This document shows, piece after piece, positions 1 to 8,203 of a DNA stretch of 64,000 nucleotides (its first letter is position 1; the number at the start of each line of letters is the position of its first letter). The notes under the pieces were generated by a model. That model made no database searches and was not told the origin of the DNA. It saw only the letters and a list, made by a program, of their open reading frames with translations. The stretch comes from an uncultured Luteitalea sp. (GTDB lineage: Bacteria > Acidobacteriota > Vicinamibacteria > Vicinamibacterales > Vicinamibacteraceae). The DNA lies in the NCBI GenBank assembly GCA_934541105.1, contig CAKTDA010000003.1, positions 488,655 through 552,654 of the forward strand. The letters are read 5' to 3'. The position numbers and the translations under genes are program-made.

Positions 1-1800
1 GGCAGCGACCTCCTGGGCATCCCGGGCACCAACGGTCCCGACCCGCGGCAGAGCGGCATGCCGGCGTTCCAGTTCAACACCTTCACCAACTACGGCAACA
101 CGAACTCCTGGATGCCGCTGTTCCGCAACGACCGTACCTGGACGTACACCAACAACCTGACGGCCCTGCGCGGCTCGCACGAACTGCGCGCCGGTGTCGA
201 CGTGGTGCGCCTCGAGCTGAACCACTGGCAGCCCGAGGGATTCGGCGGCCCGCGCGGCGCCTTCTCGTTCGGCGGCGGCGTGACGGCGCTGCGCGGCGGG
301 GCGGCACCCAACCAGTACAACTCGTTTGCACAGTTCCTGCTCGGCCTGTCGTCCTCGACGACCAAGAGCCTCCAGTACATTCCGTTCTCCGGTCGCGAAT
401 GGCAGTTCGGCGTCTACCTGCGGGATCGCTGGCAGGTCTCGCGCTCGGTCACCGTCAACCTTGGCCTGAGGTTCGAGCACTTCCCGTTGATGACGCGCGA
501 TGGCGCGGGCATCGAGCGGCTCGACTTCGAGACGCTGCAGGTCCATCTCGGTGGTCGCGGCGGCGTGCCGACCGACGCCGGCATCCGTCTGAAGCAGCGC
601 CACTGGGCGCCGCGCGTCGGCATCGCCTGGCGCGCCACCGAGGCCATGGTCCTGCGGGCGGGCTATGGGCTCACCAACGACAACCTGCCCTTCAGCCGTC
701 CCCTGCGCGGCTTCTACCCGTACAACATCGGGACGACCTTCGTGGGCGCGGACGGCTTCCGGCCTTTCGGCACGCTGGCGGCAGGCATCCCGGTCGTCAA
801 CGGGCCCGACCTCGGCACCGGTGTCGTCGACCTGCCCAACGTGGTGGCGATGCGCGCGCCTGGCGACACGCTGACGCGCGGGTACGTGCAGTCGTGGAAC
901 GCCACGCTCGAACACCAACTGCCCCTGGGCTTCGTGGGGTCGGTCGGGTACGTCGGCACCAAGACCAGCAATCAACTCGCGGAACTCGACGTCAACGCCG
1001 CTGGGCCCGGAGCGGGTAACAACGGGCGCCCTTACTTCGCCTCGTCCGGCCGCAGCATCGCGCTCAACCGCTTCGATGGTTTCCTCGATGCCAACTACCA
1101 CTCGCTCCAGGCCACGCTCAATCGCCGCTTCCAGGACGGGCTGCTGGTCAAGGGGGCGTACACGTACTCGAAGACGCTCAACATGAGCGACCAGAACGGG
1201 TGGGCCAGCGTCATGTGGAACTCGCTCGATCAGCTGGATCGCAACTACGCGCCGGCTGGGTACGACGTGCCCCACAACCTGCAGATGGCAGCGGTCTATG
1301 AACTGCCGTTCGGCCCCGGCCGACGCTGGCTGAACTCCGGCGTGCTCGGTCACCTGCTCGGCAACTGGGACACCAACGTGCTCTTCTACGCCTATTCGGG
1401 CACGCCGTTCACGGTGACGGCCGCGGGCACCTCACTGAACGCGCCGGGCAACGCGCAGACGGCCGATCAGGTTGCCGACGTGAAGAAGCTCGGGGGGATC
1501 GGATCGGGCAAGCCGTACTACGACCCGACCTCGTTTGCCGCGATCACCGCCGTCCGCTACGGCAACAGCGGCCGCAACATCCTGCGCCGCCCGGGCGTCG
1601 TCGGCGCCGACCTCGGGGTGTTCCGCGGGTTCGACTTCATCGGTCGCAGCCGCCTGGAAGTGCGCGCCGAAGTGTTCAATGTCACGGACCGGCCGCGCTG
1701 GGGCCAGCCTGGCAGCAGCGTGACCAGTGGAAACTTTCTCGTGATCACGAGCGCGGGCGGCGAGCGACAGGCCCGGATCGCCGCTCGCCTGAGCTTCTGA
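1..1800 (+). CDS. TonB-dependent receptor, Oar-like, C-terminal part (5' end outside window)
   Basis: The frame is open from the first base and ends with TGA at 1798-1800, giving about 599 residues of a protein that starts upstream. It has the aromatic-rich alternating pattern of an outer-membrane beta-barrel, with stretches such as GYVGTKTSNQL and ANYHSLQATLNRRF and a terminal ARLSF. A final Phe is typical of BAM-inserted barrels. The N-terminal carboxypeptidase-like and plug domains expected in Oar-type receptors are not in the window. In such receptors the barrel imports an oligomeric ligand using TonB energy. The dehydratase gene begins 28 bp downstream on the same strand, so this receptor is probably the uptake gate of that operon. 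The family assignment is firm; the ligand is unknown. Confidence 0.86.
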   Translation, partial: GSDLLGIPGTNGPDPRQSGMPAFQFNTFTNYGNTNSWMPLFRNDRTWTYTNNLTALRGSHELRAGVDVVRLELNHWQPEGFGGPRGAFSFGGGVTALRGGAAPNQYNSFAQFLLGLSSSTTKSLQYIPFSGREWQFGVYLRDRWQVSRSVTVNLGLRFEHFPLMTRDGAGIERLDFETLQVHLGGRGGVPTDAGIRLKQRHWAPRVGIAWRATEAMVLRAGYGLTNDNLPFSRPLRGFYPYNIGTTFVGADGFRPFGTLAAGIPVVNGPDLGTGVVDLPNVVAMRAPGDTLTRGYVQSWNATLEHQLPLGFVGSVGYVGTKTSNQLAELDVNAAGPGAGNNGRPYFASSGRSIALNRFDGFLDANYHSLQATLNRRFQDGLLVKGAYTYSKTLNMSDQNGWASVMWNSLDQLDRNYAPAGYDVPHNLQMAAVYELPFGPGRRWLNSGVLGHLLGNWDTNVLFYAYSGTPFTVTAAGTSLNAPGNAQTADQVADVKKLGGIGSGKPYYDPTSFAAITAVRYGNSGRNILRRPGVVGADLGVFRGFDFIGRSRLEVRAEVFNVTDRPRWGQPGSSVTSGNFLVITSAGGERQARIAARLSF

Positions 1801-1828
1801 GCGCTGCGCTCAGCGACGAGCGGACCGC

Positions 1829-3013
1829 GTGCGTATCACTGCCATCAGGACCCACGTCGTCGGGTTGCACTTCCGCAACGCCGTCTTCGTGGAAATCGAG
1901 ACCGACCAGGGCATCACCGGCATCTCCGAGACGGTGATGAAGCGGCGTACGTTGACGATCGCACAGGCGATCGCCGAGTTCGGCCGCGGGCTGGTCGGTC
2001 AGGATCCGAGACGAATCGAGGACCTGTGGGAGAAGATGTACCGTGACTCGTTCTGGGTTGGCGGTCCGCTTCACGCCACACCCATCAGCGCCATCGACTG
2101 CGCCCTGTGGGACATCGCCGGCAAGCGGCTCGGCGAGCCCGTCTACAGCTTGCTCGGCGGGCCGACGCGCGACGAGGTGTTGCTCTATTGCCACTGCCCG
2201 AGCGGCGAGACACCCGCCGAGTTCGCCGACAACGTCCGCACCTGCGTGCGGCGGGGTTTCAAGGCCATCAAGACGACGCTGCCGGTGTTCTATGGCCGGC
2301 GCGCCAGGGCCGAGCGCGCGGTTGGCTACTCCGGCACGTCCGGCTACATCGGCCCGAGCGTCAAGGAGACGGAGTACCTGCCGCCCGACGTCTTCGAGCG
2401 CATCCGCGAGTTCCTCGTCGCGGCGCGGGAGGCTGGGGGGCCGGCGCTGGGCATCGCCGTGGACTGCCACGGCCGACTCAGCCCCAAGGCTGCCATCACC
2501 CTGTGCCGGCGCGTCGAGGATCTCGACTTGCTGTTCCTCGAGGAGCCGATCCCGCCTGAGCACCCCGAGGCGCTCGCGGAGGTCCGCCGCGCGACGACGG
2601 TGCCAATCGCCGCAGGCGAGCGCTGGGCGACGATCCATGGCGTCCGCGAGTTCCTCGAACGGCGGTCGGTCGACGTGCTGCAGTGCGACCTGGTCAACTG
2701 CGGCGGGATCACGGGCATGAGGAAGATCGCGGCCCTCGCCGAGGCGCAGTACGTCGGCCTGGCGCCGCACAATCCCAATGGGCCGGTGGCCACGGCGATG
2801 AACCTCCACCTGGCCGCCGCGATCCCCAACTTCCTGATCCTCGAGACCGTCGGCTCCTGCGATGATGACCGTCTGTTCGGCGAGTTGACCTCACCGCCGT
2901 TGGTACGCCGCGACGGTCACGGATGCCTGCCGACCGGGCCTGGTTACGGCATCTCACTCAGGCACGATGCCTTTGCTGCCCATCCCTACGAGCCGTTCAA
3001 CGGCTTCCGGTGA
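1829..3013 (+). CDS. Enolase-superfamily sugar-acid dehydratase (galactonate dehydratase-like)
   Basis: This is a 394-residue member of the mandelate racemase/muconate lactonising group, which abstracts the alpha proton of a sugar acid and loses water to give a 2-keto-3-deoxy acid. An N-terminal capping domain (about 1-120) precedes the TIM barrel. Metal ligands fit Asp212 (motif VDCHGR), Glu238 (FLEEP) and Glu264 (AAGERW). His214 and His314 (LAPHNPNGP) match the catalytic histidines of D-galactonate dehydratase, which it resembles along its length. The start is GTG at 1829, 28 bp after the receptor gene, with only a weak GAGCGGA upstream. The next gene overlaps its end by 47 bp. The reaction class is well supported; the sugar-acid substrate cannot be read from sequence. 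Confidence 0.9.
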   Translation: MRITAIRTHVVGLHFRNAVFVEIETDQGITGISETVMKRRTLTIAQAIAEFGRGLVGQDPRRIEDLWEKMYRDSFWVGGPLHATPISAIDCALWDIAGKRLGEPVYSLLGGPTRDEVLLYCHCPSGETPAEFADNVRTCVRRGFKAIKTTLPVFYGRRARAERAVGYSGTSGYIGPSVKETEYLPPDVFERIREFLVAAREAGGPALGIAVDCHGRLSPKAAITLCRRVEDLDLLFLEEPIPPEHPEALAEVRRATTVPIAAGERWATIHGVREFLERRSVDVLQCDLVNCGGITGMRKIAALAEAQYVGLAPHNPNGPVATAMNLHLAAAIPNFLILETVGSCDDDRLFGELTSPPLVRRDGHGCLPTGPGYGISLRHDAFAAHPYEPFNGFR

Positions 3014-4259
3014 CCCCGCGGCGGCGACCGCGGCGACACCGTCAGCGGGACCCTCGTCCACGCCTCGCGGCGTGTGGGCCGTGTGCGGAGTCATGTGGGC
3101 GGCCACCGTGCTCAACTACCTCGATCGCCAGGTGCTCTCGCTGACCGCCGAACACGTCATGCGTGAGTACGGCCTGACGCAAGAGGGCTTCGGCAGGCTC
3201 GTCGCGGCGTTTCGCTACACCTACGGCCTGTGCCAGTTCGCCGGCGGCTGGCTGGTGGATGCCTGGGGACCGCGCGCAGTCTACCCGGCCGCCGTGGCCG
3301 CCTGGTCGATGGCGGGCGTGGCGTCGGCCTTCACCGCATCGCTCGCCGGGCTCACGGCGTGCCGTGCGACGCTGGGAGCAGCCGAGGCGTTCAACTGGCC
3401 GGCCGCGCTGCACGTGACGAGTCGCATCGTGGCCGTCCGCGATCGGACGCTCGCCAACGGCGTCTTCAACAGCGGCGCGGCGGCGGGCGCGGTGCTCGCG
3501 CCGCTCGTGGTGACCGCGCTCACGGTGTCCTACGGCTGGCGCGCCGCCTTCCTCGTCACCGGTGCGCTCGGCATCCTCTGGATCGTCGCCTGGCATCGCG
3601 TAAGCCGTTCGTTCCGTGCGGATCTGGGGCCGACGCCGGCCTCGCCTGCCGCACGCCGCGCCGCGTTGCGCGCCGTGATCCGGTCGCGGACGTTCTGGGC
3701 GCTGCTCGGCTCGGCCATCATCGTCAACGGCGTGAACTACTTCCTCGCCGACTGGATGCCGCTCTACCTGAAGACCGAGCGAGGGTTCGGCTTCGTCGCC
3801 GGCAACGTCCTCGCCATGACGATCTTCGGCGCGCTCGAGATCGGCAACATCGGGGCCGGCTGGCTGGTTCGACACCTGGTCGGCCGCGGGACCAGCGTCG
3901 CAGCGGCGCGGCGACAGACGATGGTGCTGAGCTGTGTCCTCATGAGCTTCGCCGCCCTGGCCGGCGTCGTCAGCCACGCCGCGCTCGCCTGGGCGTGCCT
4001 GGTGAGCACGGGCGTCGGCGTGGCCGGCTTCCTCGTGGTCTACCTGACGCTGGTGCAGGAGGTCGCGCCCGCGCACGTCGGGCTCACCGCCGGCCTGCTC
4101 GGCGGGGCCGGTAACCTCGCCTACGGGACGGTCAGCCCGCTGATCGGCCAGTTGGCCGACGCCAACCGGTCCACGATCACGCTCGGCCTGGTCGGCGTGC
4201 TGCCCTGGGTCGCCCTTGCGTTGCTCCTGTGGGCGGGAGATCGGAATCGCCAGCCGTGA
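2967..4259 (+). CDS. MFS transporter, hexuronate/anion:cation symporter type
   Basis: This 430-residue, very hydrophobic protein has about twelve membrane segments. The first helix carries NYLDRQVLS, and the following loop carries GGWLVDAWGPR, the MFS motif-A region. The pattern matches the ACS family (ExuT/GudP), which brings sugar acids across the inner membrane with protons. The first 30 or so residues are Ala/Thr/Pro-rich and poorly conserved, so the ATG at 2967, which overlaps the dehydratase by 47 bp, may be upstream of the true start. Its stop overlaps the next gene's GTG. Its place between a sugar-acid dehydratase and an amidohydrolase supports transport of a sugar acid or a related monosaccharide. 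Family confidence is high; the substrate is inferred. Confidence 0.88.
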   Translation: MPLLPIPTSRSTASGDPAAATAATPSAGPSSTPRGVWAVCGVMWAATVLNYLDRQVLSLTAEHVMREYGLTQEGFGRLVAAFRYTYGLCQFAGGWLVDAWGPRAVYPAAVAAWSMAGVASAFTASLAGLTACRATLGAAEAFNWPAALHVTSRIVAVRDRTLANGVFNSGAAAGAVLAPLVVTALTVSYGWRAAFLVTGALGILWIVAWHRVSRSFRADLGPTPASPAARRAALRAVIRSRTFWALLGSAIIVNGVNYFLADWMPLYLKTERGFGFVAGNVLAMTIFGALEIGNIGAGWLVRHLVGRGTSVAAARRQTMVLSCVLMSFAALAGVVSHAALAWACLVSTGVGVAGFLVVYLTLVQEVAPAHVGLTAGLLGGAGNLAYGTVSPLIGQLADANRSTITLGLVGVLPWVALALLLWAGDRNRQP

Positions 4260-4969
4260 TCGACGCGTACACTCACCTCGACGTGACTCATCACGATCCC
4301 ATCACCGAACTCGGGGCGCGCGTGGCCGCGGCCGGCGTTTCGCAGGCCGTGGTCGTCGAGACATGGGCCGGGACCGAGTCGCGTTGGCTCGACGTGCTGT
4401 CGGACACGGCTGCGCCGGATCGACGCATCGTCCGGTGCCTCCGCGACGACGCGCGCGCCGGCCGGGGCGGGGGTGCCCGAGCCGACGGCTGGCGCGTGGC
4501 TACGGCGACGCTCGCTGACGCTCGTCTCGGACCTCTGGTGATCGACGACGTGATGGAGGTCGGTGGCCTGCTCATGCCGCACGCCGAGGATGGCATCGCG
4601 GCCTTGGCCGATGCGTTGTGCCCACTCCTGGCCGACCGTCCGGGGATCGATGTGTGGGTGCCCCACCTCGCCTGGCCCTGGGTGGCCGACATCGCCTCGG
4701 GAGCATGGCGCCAGGCGATCGCGCGATTGCGGGACCTGCCGAACGTGCGCCTCGTCGTGTCGGCGATCCCGACGTTCTCCACGCAGCCGTGGCCGCACGA
4801 CGACGTGCTGCGTCTCGCGCGAGAGGCAGCTTGTGCCTTCGGCGCGCCAAGGCTGCTGCCGGGCAGCGACTTTCCCTACTGCAGCCTCGATCGCTACGCC
4901 GACTGCCTGCGCACCGCCGCGGCGGTCATCCACAGCGCCGCTCGCGACGAGACGGCGACGAAGAACTGA
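4256..4969 (+). CDS. Amidohydrolase_2 (COG3618-like) protein, candidate sugar lactonase
   Basis: The start is GTG at 4256, inside the transporter's stop (GTGA overlap). The same frame is open further upstream, but those residues lie over the transporter and do not fit the family. The 237-residue product opens with VIDAYTHLD and ends with LLPGSDFPY before a terminal helix, which is the amidohydrolase_2 TIM-barrel pattern. The usual N-terminal HxH is YxH here, so one metal ligand is replaced. Some COG3618 lactonases work without a metal, so this need not mean loss of activity. It is shorter than the usual 270-300 residues. In this operon a lactonase step would sit between the dehydrogenase and the dehydratase; that role is inference. 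Confidence 0.7.
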   Translation: MIDAYTHLDVTHHDPITELGARVAAAGVSQAVVVETWAGTESRWLDVLSDTAAPDRRIVRCLRDDARAGRGGGARADGWRVATATLADARLGPLVIDDVMEVGGLLMPHAEDGIAALADALCPLLADRPGIDVWVPHLAWPWVADIASGAWRQAIARLRDLPNVRLVVSAIPTFSTQPWPHDDVLRLAREAACAFGAPRLLPGSDFPYCSLDRYADCLRTAAAVIHSAARDETATKN

Positions 4970-4970
4970 G

Positions 4971-7238
4971 ATGTCGATGCGTCGAGGATGCTGGCTGGCC
5001 TGCGTTTGCCTGGCCATGTTCATGCCGGGCAGGTCGGCCTGGGCTCAGACCCAGGGCAGCGCCGAGCCCGTCGTCATCGAGACCGCGCGGCTGCGGCTCG
5101 AACTGAGCGCCACGGGGGAGGCGATCAGCCTGACGCACCGGCCGAGCGGCGAGCAACTGCTGATGCCGGGGCCGCCGGCGCCGGCCTTCGTCGCCGTGCA
5201 GGCGCGTCCCTACATCAACGAGTACCAGCTCGCGCTGCCGTCCGAGCGCACCGAGTTCCCGGCGACCGCGATACGGCGCGAAGGCGACCGTATTGTCGCG
5301 ACCTTCGCCCAGGTGGACTACGAGGCCTGGTTCCGGCTGCAGGCCACCGACGACTACGTGGCGCTGACGCTCGAGCAGTTGCGGTTCCTCGACTCGCCGC
5401 GCGTGCGCCCGCATGCGGCGACGCCGATCGACGAGGTCATCGTCCTGCGCCTCGCCGTGCGGCCGCGCGCCCAGTTCGGCGCCTGGCTGAACGTCGCGTG
5501 GGATCGACAGGCGGCTGTCGGTGTTCTCGGGACCGGGCCATGGACCCGGGTCGACGGGCAGGAGCAGCGAGGGGCGCGCCTGCTGCAGGCCTCGGCCGTT
5601 CGCGACGTGCGGCTCCTCGACGTGGGAGCCGCGCTTGTGGTCGATGCGCCCGACGGGCTGCTCGATCGCGTCGACGCGCTCGAGCAGGCCTTCGACATGC
5701 CGCGCGGCGTGGCGGCGCGCCGCAGGCCAGAGAGCAAGTGGTCCTACTACTGGATCTACGGCCACTCGACGCCGGAACAGATCGACAGCCACATCGCGTA
5801 CGCCAAGGCCGCGGGGTTCCGCGCGCTGCTCGTCTACTACCGCACATTCGCCGAAACGAGCGGCCACTTCCCTTGGCGATCGCCGTGGGCCGGCGGCATC
5901 GACGCGCTGCGTCGCGTCGTCGGGCGCATCGAGGCCGCCGGCCTGACCCCCGGCCTGCACTTCCACTACACGAAGGCCGACAAGACCGACCCGTACGTCA
6001 CGGGCGCCCCGGACCCGAGGCTCCACCTCCTGCGGCGCTTCACCCTCGTCGGCGACCTCGCGGCAGACTCCGACAGCCTCGCTGTCGACGAGCGCCCAGG
6101 CGACCTGCCCGCCGAGCCGGCGCGCCGCATCCTGCGAATCGGTGATGAGCTGCTGACGTATCAGGCACGCACCGACGAACCACCGTACCGCTTCACTGGC
6201 CTGCGCCGCGGCGCGCTGGGGACGACGGCTCGACCGGCAGGATCCGGAGCGATGGTCGGCGCACTCGACGTGGATACCTGGGACATCTTCGTCCGGTTCG
6301 ATCAGCGCACCAGCATCACCGGCGAAGTCGCCGAGCGGATCGGGGCGCTGTACCGTGATGGCGGGTTCCGCTTCGCGTACTTCGACGGCGCCGAGGACGT
6401 GCATCCCCCGTACTGGTTCAACGTCTCCTGGCCCCAGTGGCAGGTCTTCACGCAGCTCCAGCCGGCGCCGCTGTTTGCCGAGGGCGCGGCCAAGACGCAC
6501 TTCAGCTGGCACATCCTCAGCCGCGGCAACGCGTTCGATATCTTCGCACCCGAGAAAATCCGCGCCGCCACGGTGCAGCATCCGATGCGCGAGGCGCCAC
6601 TGAACGCCGCCGACTTCACGTCGCTGAACTTCGGCTGGATCGGTTACGCGGCGCCGGGTGAATCGTCGGAAGGCCTGCAACCCGACCAGATCGAGTTCGT
6701 GGCCAGCCGCGCCGCGGCGTGGGATGCGCCGCTGTCGCTCGAGGGCAATCTCGCGGCACTCGCCGCGCACCCGCGCACGCCGGACAACCTCGAGGTGATC
6801 CGCCGGTGGGAGGACGCCCGCCTCGCCGGCACGCTGACCGGGGAGGAGAAGACGGCGCTGCGCAGCCCGACGCAGGAACACGTGCTCCTGCGCAACGAGG
6901 CCGGTGGCGTCGACCTGGTGCCCTATGCTGCCGTGCCCGACGCGGCATCGCGGCATCCGCAGCTGCGCGTCTTCGAACTGCTTCACGGCGGCGTCCCGTC
7001 CATCCTGTTCTGGCACACCCGCGGCGAGGGCGTGCTGGAGATCGACACCGGCGGCCGTGCCGTCACCGTGACGTCGGTCGATGGCGCGCCGGTGCGCACC
7101 ATCACGACGGGGCGCGGTGTGCGCGTGCCGCTCGGACCGCGACGTCTGCTTCAGGTGCGCGGAGCGACATCGAGCCAGTTACGGGAAGCCATCGCCCGAG
7201 CGCGCGTGCTTCCCCTTCCCGACCAACCGCGTCGCTGA
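4971..7238 (+). CDS. Large secreted protein of unknown family, possible glycoside hydrolase
   Basis: The ATG at 4971 lies 1 bp after the previous stop and is followed by a signal peptide (RRGCWLACVCLAMFM, cleavage near SAWAQ at about residue 24). The mature protein is about 730 residues. Residues 25-250 look beta-rich. A central part contains KWSYYWIYGHSTPEQID and GLTPGLHFHYTKADK, followed by FAYFDGAEDVHPPYW, which resembles a TIM-barrel glycosidase with an acidic loop. An inserted segment reads DELLTYQARTDEPPYRFTGL. The C-terminus is a beta domain. I do not recognise the family. Export and the sugar-acid genes around it suggest release of the sugar that the operon consumes. The same frame stays open upstream, but that part is a shadow of the amidohydrolase gene. 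Confidence 0.72.
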   Translation: MSMRRGCWLACVCLAMFMPGRSAWAQTQGSAEPVVIETARLRLELSATGEAISLTHRPSGEQLLMPGPPAPAFVAVQARPYINEYQLALPSERTEFPATAIRREGDRIVATFAQVDYEAWFRLQATDDYVALTLEQLRFLDSPRVRPHAATPIDEVIVLRLAVRPRAQFGAWLNVAWDRQAAVGVLGTGPWTRVDGQEQRGARLLQASAVRDVRLLDVGAALVVDAPDGLLDRVDALEQAFDMPRGVAARRRPESKWSYYWIYGHSTPEQIDSHIAYAKAAGFRALLVYYRTFAETSGHFPWRSPWAGGIDALRRVVGRIEAAGLTPGLHFHYTKADKTDPYVTGAPDPRLHLLRRFTLVGDLAADSDSLAVDERPGDLPAEPARRILRIGDELLTYQARTDEPPYRFTGLRRGALGTTARPAGSGAMVGALDVDTWDIFVRFDQRTSITGEVAERIGALYRDGGFRFAYFDGAEDVHPPYWFNVSWPQWQVFTQLQPAPLFAEGAAKTHFSWHILSRGNAFDIFAPEKIRAATVQHPMREAPLNAADFTSLNFGWIGYAAPGESSEGLQPDQIEFVASRAAAWDAPLSLEGNLAALAAHPRTPDNLEVIRRWEDARLAGTLTGEEKTALRSPTQEHVLLRNEAGGVDLVPYAAVPDAASRHPQLRVFELLHGGVPSILFWHTRGEGVLEIDTGGRAVTVTSVDGAPVRTITTGRGVRVPLGPRRLLQVRGATSSQLREAIARARVLPLPDQPRR

Positions 7239-7255
7239 CGCACGACCAGACGACC

Positions 7256-8203
7256 GTGACCCACGATCTCTCCAGGTTCCGCGGCATCTTTCCCGCCGCC
7301 CTCACCATGTTCACCGCCGATGGCGACATCGACGAGACGCTCACCGCGGCGCACTGGCGATGGCTCATCGATCAGGGCGTCGACGGCCTCGTGATCGCCG
7401 GCACCAGCGGCGAGTTCATCGCGATGGAGAACGACGAGCGTCGCCGCCTCTTCGCCCTCGCGCACGACGTCTCGGCCGGCCGCGTGCCGATCGTCGCGGG
7501 AACGGGGCACTACAGCACCCGGTTCACCATCGAGTTGAGCCTCGACGCCCAGCGCCACGGCGCCGACGCGGTGATCGTGATCCTGCCCTACTACCAGCGA
7601 CCGTCGAAGGCTGCCGTCCTCCGCCACTTCCGCGAGGTGCGTGCCGCGATCGACGTCCCGCTGATGCTCTACAACAACCCGGTGAACTCCGCCTGCGTCG
7701 ATTTCAGCCCGGTCGATGTCGCCGCGCTCGTCGACGACGATGTCGTCCACCTGGTGAAGGCGACGTACGCGTCGGTCGAACCCGTTCACGATCTGCGCCT
7801 GCTGTGCGGCGATCGCCTCGGCATCTTCTACGGGTCGTTCATCGCCGGGTACGAAGCGCTCGCCGGCGGCGCACACGGCTGGATCAGCGGGCTGCTCAAC
7901 ATCGTCCCGGTAGCCGCGCTCGCCCTTCACGATGCCGCGGTCGTGCGGCGCGACATGCCCGACGCGTGGCGCATCTGGACCCGCTTGCTTCCGCTCGTGC
8001 ATCTCTACACGCACCAGCAGATCGGGCCCGTGAGCGACCTGGCGATCTACCGGGCGATCCTCGACGAATGGGGGCGTGCCGGCGGCCATTCGCGGGCGCC
8101 CTTCTACCCGCTGGACGCCGGGCAGCGTGATCGGCTGCGAAGCTGCCTGGCCCGTTGTGGCTGGACCGATCCGGCCGCCGGACTCGAGGCGGTCACCGCG
8201 TGA
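7256..8203 (+). CDS. DapA/NanA-family Schiff-base aldolase or dehydratase
   Basis: This 315-residue class I aldolase-family TIM barrel starts at GTG 7256, 17 bp after the secreted-protein gene. It shows GTSGEF at 49-54, the tyrosine of MLYNNP (Tyr139) and the Schiff-base lysine in VHLVKATYA (Lys168). The arginine expected after the YN motif in true dihydrodipicolinate synthase is absent (YNNPVNS). This argues against lysine biosynthesis and for 2-keto-3-deoxy sugar-acid cleavage or a related dehydration. Its stop overlaps the GTG of the oxidoreductase gene by 4 bp. Cleavage of the product of the upstream dehydratase to pyruvate and an aldehyde would complete the pathway. The family is firm and the reaction inferred. 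Confidence 0.88.
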   Translation: MTHDLSRFRGIFPAALTMFTADGDIDETLTAAHWRWLIDQGVDGLVIAGTSGEFIAMENDERRRLFALAHDVSAGRVPIVAGTGHYSTRFTIELSLDAQRHGADAVIVILPYYQRPSKAAVLRHFREVRAAIDVPLMLYNNPVNSACVDFSPVDVAALVDDDVVHLVKATYASVEPVHDLRLLCGDRLGIFYGSFIAGYEALAGGAHGWISGLLNIVPVAALALHDAAVVRRDMPDAWRIWTRLLPLVHLYTHQQIGPVSDLAIYRAILDEWGRAGGHSRAPFYPLDAGQRDRLRSCLARCGWTDPAAGLEAVTA

